This document shows, piece after piece, positions 27,778 through 36,633 of a stretch of DNA of 64,000 bases (position 1 is the first letter of the stretch; each line of letters starts with the position of its first letter). The stretch covers positions 82,521 to 146,520 of the forward strand of contig NZ_JALLPO010000027.1 in NCBI RefSeq assembly GCF_023276435.1, written 5' to 3'. The notes beneath the pieces were generated by a model, which searched no databases, was not told where the DNA came from, and saw only the letters and a program-made list of their open reading frames with translations. This stretch comes from Sphaerisporangium perillae. GTDB lineage: Bacteria > Actinomycetota > Actinomycetes > Streptosporangiales > Streptosporangiaceae. The position numbers and the translations under genes are program-made.

Positions 27778-28518
27778 TTACCCGGTGCCGGCGGTGTCCA
27801 GCGCGGCACCGGCCTGATCGGCGAGGGTCACCGCGACGAGACGTGCCTGCAGGGACGGGAAGGTCCCGGGCATGGGATCCATCATGTACCGGCCATAGAA
27901 GCGGCCCTGGCCGAACGTGCGCAGCTCGACCTCCTCCTCCGGCAGCCCCAACCGGTCGACATCCCAGCGCCTGTGGCCCCAGACCACCGAACCGTCCTGC
28001 TCGAGACGGGGCGGATGGCCGATCAGCGTTCCGTATTCGAAGCGGCATCCGCGCAAGCCCAGCAGGTCGGTGAGCTGGGCCGTGACATGAGCGACCACAA
28101 CATCGGGCGTTTTCGCGGACTGGGCCAGCTCGGCCGTCGCGTGGACCCGGGCCAAGTAGTCGGCGTCGGTAATGGCGATCACGCGCATACGCCGAGCGCG
28201 TGCGGCCAGCTGCGAGACCACCAAGCCCACGATGAGCAGCAGGACGGCGGTCTGGATGTCCGCGGCCTTGGCGATGGTAAGCCGGTGGTGGGGCTGGGTG
28301 AAGAAGAAGTCGAACCACACGGCGGCCGACACCGCCGCGAGCGCGCCGGCGAGGCGGTGCCCGTTGGCGGCCACCGCGACCACGATCGCGGCCAGGACGA
28401 GGGCCACGTTCGTGTTCACGATGCTCGCGCGAAACGGCACGAGCACCGCACATACGGCCAGTGGGACCACCAGCGCCGCCACGATCGCGATGCGGTCCCT
28501 GTCCAGGTAGCGAGGCAT
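27778..28518 (-). CDS. DUF4118 (KdpD-type) membrane protein with GAF-like tail
   Basis: 246 residues from ATG 28518 (GGGGGTG upstream). Four membrane segments near residues 12-105 with the typical KdpD motif SAAVWFDFFFTQPHHRLTI between segments 3 and 4. The C-terminal 120 residues resemble a GAF-like sensing domain (VAHVTAQLTDLLGLRGCRFE). No histidine kinase core follows, so it is a sensor fragment type that acts alone or with another kinase. Placed among K+ transporter-like genes it may monitor K+ or turgor. Confidence 0.75.
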   Translation of the reverse strand: MPRYLDRDRIAIVAALVVPLAVCAVLVPFRASIVNTNVALVLAAIVVAVAANGHRLAGALAAVSAAVWFDFFFTQPHHRLTIAKAADIQTAVLLLIVGLVVSQLAARARRMRVIAITDADYLARVHATAELAQSAKTPDVVVAHVTAQLTDLLGLRGCRFEYGTLIGHPPRLEQDGSVVWGHRRWDVDRLGLPEEEVELRTFGQGRFYGRYMMDPMPGTFPSLQARLVAVTLADQAGAALDTAGTG

Positions 28519-28672
28519 TGCCACACCCCCGTCCCTCACGTCCCCTCTACGGAGGCCGACGCACCATCCCTACCCAGGCCGGGGGCGCCCCAGCCGTTCC
28601 GGCATCCGAGCGGCCACTACCCAGGGTGATCATGGCCGCACCGTACGGCACGCTCGCCGGCGGCCGTCCGGA

Positions 28673-30529
28673 TCAGCCGGACGGCCGGCCGGCGACCGGG
28701 CCTATTCGTACCGTCTGGGCCATTGGGGCGCCGACGCGGAAGCGCATACGGCAGACCACGGTGTCGGTACGGCGGCGCAGCGCCCGGGCGAGGACGACGC
28801 CGCGCTGATTCTGCAGCGGCCGCTGCCAGAGGTGTTCGGGCTCGACCTCGGCGATGAGCACGAACACGTGCGCTTCGGGCACGCTGTTGAGGTACTCGAT
28901 CAGGGGGGCGGCGAGACGGCGGTGGGCGTCGAAGATCTGCACGAGTTCCACGTCGGGGTGCCAGCGCTCCCAATCCTCGACGAAGCGCCGGGCGTCGTCC
29001 TCGTCCTCGGCGTAGGTGACGTTGACGGCCACCACCCGGTCGCCCAGGGACAGCGCGGCGGCCAGGGCGTCGCGGGTCAGCCGGTTGACCGCGTGCACGG
29101 GGACCACGACCAGTGAGCGGCGTGGCCGGGGCGGCATGGGGGTCTTGCCGAGTTCCAGCCGCTGGCCGATCCGGGTGTAGGTGCGGTTGACCATCTCCAT
29201 CATCAGCACGATCAGTGGCAGCGCGACGACGATCAGCCAGCCGCCTTCGGTGAACTTGGAGGCGGCGACCACGATGGCCGCGACGAAGGTCAGCAACGCG
29301 CCGAACCCGTTGAGCGCGGCCTTGCCCTGCCAGCGCCGGGGGCGCACCACCGCCCAGTGCCGGACCATTCCGATCTGCGAGAGCGTGAAGCCGACGAACA
29401 CGCCGATGGCGAACAGCGGCACCAGCGTGTTCATGTCGCCATCGGAGAGGATCAGCAGCCCCGCGGAGGTGATCGCCAGGAAGGCGATGCCGTACCGGTG
29501 GACGTGACGGTCGGCCCGCAGCGCGAACAGATGAGGAAGGTTGTTGTCCGTGGCCAGCAGGTGGGCCAGCACGGGCAGGCCGCCGAAGGAGGTGTTGGCC
29601 GCCAGCGCCAGCAGGATCACCGTGGAGAACTGCACCAGATAGAACAGCGGCCCATCGCCGAGCGAGGCCTGAGTGACCTGGGCCAGCACGGTGACGCCAT
29701 CGACGGGGGCGATGGAGAACTTCTGGATCAGCGCGGCGATGCCGATCAGCATGACCGCCAGCAGGGCGCCGAGGGCGACCTCCGTCCGCTGGGCCCGTTT
29801 GACGCGCGGCTTCTTGAACGAGGGCACGGCGTTGGCGATGGCCTCCACCCCGGTCAGGGAGGCGCAGCCGTTGGCGAACGCCTTGAGCAGCAGCAAGATG
29901 CCCACGCTATGCAGGTTGTGCGCCTGCGCGGCGTGCTCGGCGACCGTCGCGGGCTCGCTGCGGACAAGGCCGGCCAGGATCACCAGGAGGATGGCGCCGA
30001 CGTAGATGACCGTGGGGGCGATGAAGGCCCGGGCGCTGTGCGCGATGCCGCGCAGGTTGATCGAGGTGACCAGGGCGAGAACGCCCAGACAGAGCCAGAC
30101 TGTGTAGGGCAGAAGCCGGGGGAACGCCGAGGTGAGCGCGGCGACTCCGGCGGCCACCGACACCGCGACGTTGAGCACGTAGTCGATGATCAGGCTCGCC
30201 CCGGCCACGAGCCCGGATCGGCGGCTGAGGTAGGTCTTGGCGACGCCGTACGCGCCGCCGCCCTGGGGAAAGGCGGCGACGACCTGGCGGTAGGAGAGGG
30301 TGAGCACGCCGAGCAGCACGGCGATGGTCACTGTGATCGGGAGGGTGAACCCCAGACCTGCGCCGCCGGCGAGCGCGAGGACCAGGACCATGGCCTCTGG
30401 GCCGTACGCCACCGAGGCCATCGCGTCGAGCGACAGCGCGGCCAGGCCGCCGATCACGCTCAACCGATGCTTGTCACCGGGTGCCTCCTTCGCCATGGAG
30501 GCGACAGCAGGGGCCGGGGCTGCGGACAT
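28673..30529 (-). CDS. kimA: KimA-like potassium importer
   Basis: 618 residues. Twelve membrane segments between residues 20 and 455 with the KimA-type motifs LSLDAMASVAYGPEAM, LSYRQVVAAFPQGGGAYGVA, LLKAFANGCASLTGVEAIAN and VILLALAANTSFGGLPVLA; the first and third contain the residues that coordinate K+ in KimA. The C-terminal cytoplasmic domain (residues about 475-600) is a UspA-like fold that in KimA makes the dimer and binds c-di-AMP. AGGAGGACT is the ribosome site. In Bacillus the gene has a c-di-AMP riboswitch; none is visible here. Confidence 0.85.
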   Translation of the reverse strand: MSAAPAPAVASMAKEAPGDKHRLSVIGGLAALSLDAMASVAYGPEAMVLVLALAGGAGLGFTLPITVTIAVLLGVLTLSYRQVVAAFPQGGGAYGVAKTYLSRRSGLVAGASLIIDYVLNVAVSVAAGVAALTSAFPRLLPYTVWLCLGVLALVTSINLRGIAHSARAFIAPTVIYVGAILLVILAGLVRSEPATVAEHAAQAHNLHSVGILLLLKAFANGCASLTGVEAIANAVPSFKKPRVKRAQRTEVALGALLAVMLIGIAALIQKFSIAPVDGVTVLAQVTQASLGDGPLFYLVQFSTVILLALAANTSFGGLPVLAHLLATDNNLPHLFALRADRHVHRYGIAFLAITSAGLLILSDGDMNTLVPLFAIGVFVGFTLSQIGMVRHWAVVRPRRWQGKAALNGFGALLTFVAAIVVAASKFTEGGWLIVVALPLIVLMMEMVNRTYTRIGQRLELGKTPMPPRPRRSLVVVPVHAVNRLTRDALAAALSLGDRVVAVNVTYAEDEDDARRFVEDWERWHPDVELVQIFDAHRRLAAPLIEYLNSVPEAHVFVLIAEVEPEHLWQRPLQNQRGVVLARALRRRTDTVVCRMRFRVGAPMAQTVRIGPVAGRPSG

Positions 30530-30580
30530 GAGTCCTCCTGTAGGGGAAACATCCCTATCTTCAGCCCGGTAAGCCCCTTG

Positions 30581-30640
30581 TCCGGTATATCCCTACGCGC
30601 CCTTGACGCGCATATCCGAAATTCCTACGGCGCCTTGACG
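30581..30640. repeat. Imperfect direct repeat upstream of kimA
   Basis: Two copies of about 27 bases, at 30581-30608 and 30615-30640, share TCCG, CCTACG and CCTTGACG with nearly the same spacing (34 bases between copies). A weaker third copy may lie at 30552-30580. They are 50-110 bases before the kimA start and may be binding sites for a regulator. Confidence 0.45.
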
Positions 30641-30760
30641 AGGATGCCGATCGATCGGCGCGCTCGATCAGCAACCCGGTAATCGCGCGCTGTGCACCGG
30701 CGGGCGGCGCTGCGGCCCGAGTGGGACGACGACACCGTCACTGCCCGGCTGTCCGAGACA

Positions 30761-32392
30761 TTAGGCGTTCAGGAGGACGGCGTGGGCCGCCATGAGGCGT
30801 TCTGCCTCGTCGCGGTCTGAGTCGCCGCCCGAGACTTCATCGGCCCATTCGAGCAGGCGGTGCAGGTGGGAGTCGGTCGTAGCCGTGGCGATGCGGGCGC
30901 CGCCGACGACGACCTCTCCGCCGGTCCCGTCGATGGTGATGAGCGTGCCTTCTGGGAAGGTGCGTCCGCCGGCTCGCACGGAGGCGGCGGCGACGTCGAC
31001 CGTGAGGTCTGTGGCTCCCACGACGGCGGGTTTGCCCATTGCTCGCGCGACGACAGCGGCGTGGCTGGTCGGCCCGCCGCGGGCGGTGACGACTCCCGCG
31101 GCGGCGGCCAGGCCGTGCATGTCGAGCGGGGAGGTCTGCGGACGCACCAGGATCACCGGACCGCCGGCGGCCATCCGGGCTGCCTTGTCGGCGGTGGTCG
31201 CCACCCTGCCGACCGCGACACCCGGACAGGCGCCCAGCCCTCGGGTGAGGAGGTCGATCGGGTCGGCCGTCTCTATCCGGGGCGTACGAGCGCTTTGGAG
31301 ATGCCGCGGAGAGACCCGGAGCAGGGCCTCGCGGCGGCCGATGACGCCCTCGCCGGCCAGGTCGACCGCGACGCGGACGGCGGCGCGTCCGACGAGGCCG
31401 CCGGTGCGCACCTGCAGGACCCACAGCCGGCCCGCCTCGAAGGTGAACTCCACGTGGCATGCGTCGCGGTAGTGCTCCTCGATTCGCTTCATGGCGTCCA
31501 GGAGGCCGGCCCATACTGTCGGCTCTCGTTCGGCGAGTTCGGGCAGTGGCCGAGTCAGCGACCTGCCAGAGACGACGTCTTCGCCTTGGCGGCCGAACAG
31601 GACCTCACCGAATGGAACATTCTCCCCGGTGTTGGGGTCGCGGCTGAACGCGACACCGGTGCCACTGTGGCCGTCGCGATTGCCGAACACCATGGCCTGC
31701 ACGGTGACGGCCGTGCCCAGCTCGTGCGGGATGTCGTGCAGTTCGCGGTAGGTCTTGGCGCGCGGCGTGTCCCATGACGAGAACACGGCCCTGACGGCCA
31801 GCTCCAACTGCCGCGTCGCGTCGTCGGGGACCGGTCCGCCGGCTCGTCCGCGGATGAGGCTCTGAACGCCTCGGATCGCATCGGCAAGACGCGTCTCCTC
31901 GCTGCCGGCGTCGCGTCCGGCCGGCTCCCCCGCGACGGCTTCCAGGCTTTCCGGGTCCAGGCCGAAGACCGCGGAGGCGAAGCCGGACAGGAACCGCAGG
32001 CGTGAGTCGAGCGCGAACCGCGGGTCCCCTGTCTCGGCCGCCAACGCTGCCGTGGTCTCGGCGGTGAGACCGAGGTTGAGGATGGTGCTCATCATTCCGG
32101 GCATCGACACGCTGCCGCCTGAGCGAACCGACACCGCCAGTGGCCGCTCGGGTCCGCCAAGGCGCCGTCGCGTGGCGGCTTCGAGGTCGGACACGGCGGC
32201 CGCCAGCTCGGCATCGAGGCCATCAGGAAGCCGCCCGTCACGGAGAAAGGCGCGGCATGCCCCGGTGCCGATGACGAACCCAGGGGGCACGGGCAAGCCG
32301 AGACGTCGCAATACGACAAGGCCGTGCCCCTTGCCGCCGAGGACGCTCGCGGTTTCCTCGACCTCCGCCGACAGCGGGTGAATCCAGGTCAT
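30761..32392 (-). CDS. Short pyruvate, phosphate dikinase-like protein
   Basis: 543 residues. ATP-grasp domain at residues 1-340 (GGKGHGL, PLAVSVRSGGSVSMPGMMST, CHVEFTFEAGRLWVLQVRTG) and a phosphohistidine domain (TARGGPTSHAAVVARAMGKP, His about 444). The C-terminal PEP/pyruvate TIM barrel of full-length PPDK (about 870 residues) is absent, yet the protein ends cleanly with a helix (RDEAERLMAAHAVLLNA), so this looks like a natural two-domain form. It may pass phosphate to another acceptor. It diverges from the winged-helix gene with 17 bases between the starts. Confidence 0.8.
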   Translation of the reverse strand: MTWIHPLSAEVEETASVLGGKGHGLVVLRRLGLPVPPGFVIGTGACRAFLRDGRLPDGLDAELAAAVSDLEAATRRRLGGPERPLAVSVRSGGSVSMPGMMSTILNLGLTAETTAALAAETGDPRFALDSRLRFLSGFASAVFGLDPESLEAVAGEPAGRDAGSEETRLADAIRGVQSLIRGRAGGPVPDDATRQLELAVRAVFSSWDTPRAKTYRELHDIPHELGTAVTVQAMVFGNRDGHSGTGVAFSRDPNTGENVPFGEVLFGRQGEDVVSGRSLTRPLPELAEREPTVWAGLLDAMKRIEEHYRDACHVEFTFEAGRLWVLQVRTGGLVGRAAVRVAVDLAGEGVIGRREALLRVSPRHLQSARTPRIETADPIDLLTRGLGACPGVAVGRVATTADKAARMAAGGPVILVRPQTSPLDMHGLAAAAGVVTARGGPTSHAAVVARAMGKPAVVGATDLTVDVAAASVRAGGRTFPEGTLITIDGTGGEVVVGGARIATATTDSHLHRLLEWADEVSGGDSDRDEAERLMAAHAVLLNA

Positions 32393-32409
32393 CGGTATAG
32401 CATCTCGAC

Positions 32410-33036
32410 GTGCCGAACTCGCCCCATTCGACCAGCACTGACTTGTTGGTCCTCCACGCCCTTCGCTGCATCGGGTTCGCCGTCCTGGCCCGCGTGTCCG
32501 ACGCGGCGGGGCTCCCTGAGCCCGAGGTCGAATCCGAGCTGATCGATCTCGCGGTGGCCGGCCTTGTCACGCATCTTCCGGGTGACTTCGGCGGGTGGGG
32601 TCTGACCGAGGCCGGCCGCGCCGCGGATGCCGAGCGGATCTCCGCCGAGCTGGACACGGCCGGCACCCGGACCACGGTGGCCGAGGCCTACGACGGCTTT
32701 CTCGTGCTCAACCCGGAGCTGCTCGATCTGTGCACGGCATGGCAGATGCGATCGGCCGGCGGTGTCGCGACAATGAACGACCACACCGATGCTGCCTACG
32801 ACTCCCGTGTCCTGGACCGATTCACCGACTTGGACCGGCGTGCCGATGTCGTCTGCGCAGACCTGTTCGCGGCGATGCTCCGGTTCCAGCGGTATCGGTC
32901 CCGGCTCACAAACGCGCTCACCCGCGCCAAGTCCGGTGCGCTGGACTACGTGACCGACAGCATGGCGTCCTACCACGCCGTGTGGTTCCAACTTCACGAA
33001 GACCTGCTCGTCACCCTGGGCATCCCACGACACTGA
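32410..33036 (+). CDS. Winged-helix regulator-like protein next to PPDK
   Basis: 208 residues. The N-terminal 65 residues form a helix-turn-helix of MarR or ArsR character (LHALRCIGFAVLARVSDAAG, then VESELIDLAVAGLVTHLPG and GWGLTEAGR). The C-terminal part is all helical with no recognised ligand site. Starts only 17 bases from the divergent PPDK-like gene, so the two share a promoter region and the protein may regulate it or form a complex with it. Confidence 0.6.
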   Translation: MPNSPHSTSTDLLVLHALRCIGFAVLARVSDAAGLPEPEVESELIDLAVAGLVTHLPGDFGGWGLTEAGRAADAERISAELDTAGTRTTVAEAYDGFLVLNPELLDLCTAWQMRSAGGVATMNDHTDAAYDSRVLDRFTDLDRRADVVCADLFAAMLRFQRYRSRLTNALTRAKSGALDYVTDSMASYHAVWFQLHEDLLVTLGIPRH

Positions 33037-33097
33037 ACCGTTCCGACCCCTCCAGAGGGTTTCGTCTCGACGTCGACGCCCCCTCGAGCGACGCGAG

Positions 33098-34204
33098 TCA
33101 TCCGCCGGCCTCGCCGGATCGCGTGGTGGTCGAGTCACCCGCGGTCGCTACAGCATGGGCGGCGCCTCGCCCGCAGGCCCGCGCGACGATCTTGCCCGCC
33201 TGGATGCGCACCGCGGCCTCGGTGGCGTCGCCGGTGTCCGGAACTCCGATGGCCGACGCGACGGTGGCACGGTCGTCGAGGACGAGGCGAAGGCCCGGCC
33301 AGGCGTCCGGGGCGAACACGCCTCGCAGGCACCCGATGAGGTCGCTGATCCTGAGCCGCACAAGACGTCCGATCTCGGCGGGATCGCTCGTCACCACGGC
33401 CACGGTGATCCGGTCGCCCGGGCGGGCGGCGCGGACGGCTTCCTCCGACGCCTCCAGCCGGCTGGTGCCCAGGACCGCGATCACGCCGTCAGCGTCGAAT
33501 CCGACCCGGCGACCGGTGATCTGATCCGGCAACTCCGCGGGCGGCTCCCAGGCGTCCTGGACGGCTTGTGCAGGGGTGACGTAGGGCAGGTGCGGCGGGT
33601 CCCACGTGTCGGCGAGGTCGAGGCCGGCCAGGTGCCGGCAGGCGCGTGCCACGTCGAAGGGGTCGCCGAATCCGGGCGCCGTAGCGGCCAGGTGGCCGGC
33701 TCCGTTCAACAGCGTGAAGACCAGCTCGGCCAGCCGTACCCGCCGTACCCGCCCCCCGTGGTGCGGTACGCATGACTCCAGCGCGAGAGCGAGCAGCAGC
33801 GCCTCCAGTCTGCTGACCTGCGCCAGCGCGGTGCGGCCCGGTTCGTCGTCGAACACCCCGGCCAGCGAGCGCAACTGCAGGCTCCCGCCGGCGGGCGTGT
33901 CACCGGTCAATGGCAGCCGTTCGAGCCAGACGCGAGCGAACGCGCCCATCGCCTCGGCCAGGCCGGGTGACGACGGGGCCTCGACCCCGCCCGTGTGCTC
34001 GATCGAGTCGACCAGGACCGCCAGGTAGAGCGCGCGCTTGCTCGGGAAGTTCGAGTACACCGCGCCACGGGTCAGCTCCGCCCGCTCCGCGATCCGATCG
34101 ACCTTGGCGTTGGCGTATCCGCACTCGGCGAACTCCTCCCTCGCCGCGGCCAGCACGGCCGCTCGGGTGCGTTCCTGCTGCTGCGCCCGGGTCAGCCTGG
34201 CCAT
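33098..34204 (-). CDS. TetR family regulator with long C-terminal region
   Basis: 368 residues, nearly twice the usual length. Helix-turn-helix at about residues 15-60 (EFAECGYANAKVDRIAERAE, then LTRGAVYSNFPSKRALY). Residues 70-200 resemble a TetR ligand domain. From about 225 (GRRVGFDADGVIAVLGTSRL) a beta-rich region of unknown family follows, with ISDLIGCLRGVFAPDAWPG and RLVLDDRATVASAIG. It diverges from nothing obvious; the TPP enzyme gene lies upstream on the same strand. Targets unknown. Confidence 0.75.
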   Translation of the reverse strand: MARLTRAQQQERTRAAVLAAAREEFAECGYANAKVDRIAERAELTRGAVYSNFPSKRALYLAVLVDSIEHTGGVEAPSSPGLAEAMGAFARVWLERLPLTGDTPAGGSLQLRSLAGVFDDEPGRTALAQVSRLEALLLALALESCVPHHGGRVRRVRLAELVFTLLNGAGHLAATAPGFGDPFDVARACRHLAGLDLADTWDPPHLPYVTPAQAVQDAWEPPAELPDQITGRRVGFDADGVIAVLGTSRLEASEEAVRAARPGDRITVAVVTSDPAEIGRLVRLRISDLIGCLRGVFAPDAWPGLRLVLDDRATVASAIGVPDTGDATEAAVRIQAGKIVARACGRGAAHAVATAGDSTTTRSGEAGG

Positions 34205-34339
34205 CGCGATCTCCCCGCTACACTCATGGCCATACGATACTCACAACACTCAGATGTTTCTATCATCTGGGGGTCCCGGATGCCCGAGCAGGCGGCCACG
34301 GTGCAGGTCCACTTCCGCGACGTTCGGCTCCCGGCCGGG

Positions 34340-35893
34340 TTAGAGCAGAGAAGGTACTGCGGCGTCGATGAGGTGCGGCCCTGCCTCCGCCAGGGCCCGG
34401 CGGAACTGCTCGGCCAGCTCCTCGGCGGTGGTCGCGCGCGACGCCGGGACGCCCATGCCCTCCGCGATCTTCACGAAGTCCATGTCCGGCCGCGAGAGAT
34501 CCAGCAGTTCCATGGCCTTCGGCCCGGAGCCCTCCGCACCGACGCGCAGCAGTTCCAGCCGGAGGATGGCGTACGCGCGGTTGTTCAGCAGAACCGTTGT
34601 CACGTTGAGGTTTTCGCGCGCCATGGTCCACAGGGCCGAGATCGTGTACAGCGCACTCCCGTCCGACTGCAGGGCGACCACCGGGCGGTCGGGGGCGGCG
34701 ATCGCGGCGCCGGTCGCCACCGGCAGGCCCTGGCCGATCGCGCCGCCCGTCAAGGTCAGCAGGTCGTGGCGGGGCGCGCCCGCAGTCGCCGCCGGCAGGC
34801 GCACGCCCGAAGTGTTGGCCTCGTCCGAGACGATCGCACCCTCCGGCAGCAACGCGCCGATCACGTCCACCCAGTTCTGCGCGGTGAGCGGGCCCGTCGG
34901 CAGGTCCGGGCGATGTGGCTGCTGCAGCACGGGTTCCGTGCCCGGGGCCACCTCCTCGGCCAGCGCTTCCAACGCGCCGACGACGTCCTGGTCCAGCTCC
35001 GCGAGGGTGTGCGCCTGCGCGCCCTCCGGCACCAGATCGCTCGGCTTGCCCGGGTAGGCGAAGAACGACACCGGCGCCTTCGTCCCGGCCAGGATCACGT
35101 GCCTGACGCCCTGCAACTGCTCCGTCACCTGCTCGGCGAAATAGCCCAGCCGTTCGATGGCGGGCAGGCCGGCACCGCGCTCGAGCCGTGCCGGGAAGGT
35201 CTCCACGAAAGGCTTCGCGCCTGTCGCCGTCGCGATCCGGCTGATCGCGCGCAGCCCGGGCTCGCGGCAGGCGGGCCCACCGACCAGCAGCGCGACCGGC
35301 TCACCGGTACGCAGGACCTCGGCGATCGACTTGACCGTCGTATCCGCCACCGCGTGCGGGACGCGCGGCGGGATCGGCGGCACGGCCACGCCGCCATCGC
35401 CCCACGAAATGTCGGCGGGGAGGATCAGAGTGGCGACCCGGCCCGGGGGGGCCTGCGACGCCGCCACCGCGGCCGCCGCGTCCGCGCCCACATCGGCGGT
35501 GCTGCCCGAGCGGCGGATCCATCCGCGGAGTGAACCGGCGACCGGCTCTATGTCGGACTCCAGCGGCGCGTCGTACTTCTTGTGATAGGTCGCGTGGTCG
35601 CCGATCACGTTGACGATCGGGGTGTGCGCCCGCCGGGCATTGTGCAGGTTCGCCAGCCCGTTACCCAGCCCGGGCCCCAGGTGCAGCAACGTCGCCGCGG
35701 GCTTGCCCGCGATGCGCGCGTACCCGTCGGCCGCGCCGGTCACCACGCCCTCGAACAGCGCCAGCACCCCGCGCATCTCGGGCACCGTGTCGAGGGCGGC
35801 GACGAAATGCATCTCCGACGTGCCGGGATTGGAGAAGCACACGTCGACGCCCGCGTCGACGAGCGTGCGGATCAGGGACTGCGCGCCGTTCAT
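34340..35893 (-). CDS. Thiamine diphosphate-dependent enzyme (acetolactate synthase/benzoylformate decarboxylase-like)
   Basis: 517 residues from ATG 35893; the frame is open to 35986 but lacks family sequence there. Catalytic Glu48 in LALFEGVVTGAADGYAR, central domain, and the ThDP/Mg motif SDGSALYTISALWTMAREN with VTTVLLNNRAYAI. The family covers acetolactate synthases and 2-keto acid decarboxylases; this shorter version without an ALS regulatory subunit nearby is more likely a decarboxylase or ligase for a small keto acid. Cytoplasmic. A weak ribosome site GGAG-type precedes the ATG. Confidence 0.8.
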   Translation of the reverse strand: MNGAQSLIRTLVDAGVDVCFSNPGTSEMHFVAALDTVPEMRGVLALFEGVVTGAADGYARIAGKPAATLLHLGPGLGNGLANLHNARRAHTPIVNVIGDHATYHKKYDAPLESDIEPVAGSLRGWIRRSGSTADVGADAAAAVAASQAPPGRVATLILPADISWGDGGVAVPPIPPRVPHAVADTTVKSIAEVLRTGEPVALLVGGPACREPGLRAISRIATATGAKPFVETFPARLERGAGLPAIERLGYFAEQVTEQLQGVRHVILAGTKAPVSFFAYPGKPSDLVPEGAQAHTLAELDQDVVGALEALAEEVAPGTEPVLQQPHRPDLPTGPLTAQNWVDVIGALLPEGAIVSDEANTSGVRLPAATAGAPRHDLLTLTGGAIGQGLPVATGAAIAAPDRPVVALQSDGSALYTISALWTMARENLNVTTVLLNNRAYAILRLELLRVGAEGSGPKAMELLDLSRPDMDFVKIAEGMGVPASRATTAEELAEQFRRALAEAGPHLIDAAVPSLL

Positions 35894-35901
35894 CTCGCTC
35901 C

Positions 35902-36030
35902 TAGTCAGATGTCGCCCGGGTGGAAATCCAGCTTGACGCTCCGCGGCAGAACGCGTCCCCGACACCCGTGACGACCACGATCGCACACCCCGGTGTACCG
36001 CCGGTCGGCGCCCGGCCGACCGGCGACATC
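35902..36030 (-). pseudogene. Possible enoyl-CoA hydratase fragment
   Basis: Minus-strand text GTPGCAIVVVTGVGDAFCRG followed, one frame over, by VKLDFHPGDI and a stop resembles the VVITGAG-FCAG segment of the crotonase family with a frameshift. Only about 40 codons remain. Weak evidence. Confidence 0.3.
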
Positions 36031-36052
36031 CCTCTAAGATCCGGGACGCAGA

Positions 36053-36466
36053 TCAGGTTTGCGGCCGGCCGATGTTGACCATCCACGCGATGCCGAACCG
36101 GTCCACGCACGCACCGAACTCATCGCCCCACATCTGCTTCTCCAGGGGGACCGAGACGGTGCCGCCGTCGCACAGCTTCTGCCAGTAGCCGCGCAGCTCG
36201 TCGGCGTCGTCGCCGCTCAGGCTCACCGAGATGTTGTCCCCCGGGTTGTGCTCCATCCCAGGCGGGGTGTCGGAGGCCATGAGCGTGAATCCGCTGTCGG
36301 TCTCGAGCATGCCGTGCATGATCTTGTCGGCGCCCTCGGAGTCCGGCGCGCCGTATTCACCGTAGTTGTTCAGCGTCAAGGTGCCGCCGAAGACGTCCTT
36401 GTAGAACTCCATGGCCTGCCGCGCGTTGCCGGCGAAGCTGATGTACGGGTTGAGTCGAGAGGTCAC
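36053..36466 (-). CDS. VOC family (PhnB-like) protein
   Basis: 137 residues. Two beta-alpha-beta-beta-beta modules of the vicinal oxygen chelate fold (LNPYISFAGNARQAMEFYKD, HGMLETDSGFTLMASDTPPG and WGDEFGACVDRFGIAWMVN). Members of the PhnB/YdcJ-like group are often annotated 3-demethylubiquinone methyltransferase, but the real function is unknown. Single gene; no operator seen in the 170 bases to the multicopper oxidase gene. Confidence 0.8.
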   Translation of the reverse strand: MTSRLNPYISFAGNARQAMEFYKDVFGGTLTLNNYGEYGAPDSEGADKIMHGMLETDSGFTLMASDTPPGMEHNPGDNISVSLSGDDADELRGYWQKLCDGGTVSVPLEKQMWGDEFGACVDRFGIAWMVNIGRPQT

Positions 36467-36633
36467 AGGCTGCTCCTTGGTCGTGACAGAAACCTAGCTT
36501 TGCAGACTGGCGCGGCGCCGACACTGTAAAACGCGGCCGAGAACGCGTCGGCCCATGCCGCGGAGCGAGAGAACGCCGATGATCTCCTCGACGGCTTCGG
36601 CGCCGCTACGGGCTCAGCGCCGGGCGCGGTCTT

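Noticed and set aside
30761..32392. PPDK truncated by mutation
   Set aside because: The protein ends in a tidy helix and no barrel sequence follows in any frame between 30761 and the kimA start, so a natural short form is more likely.
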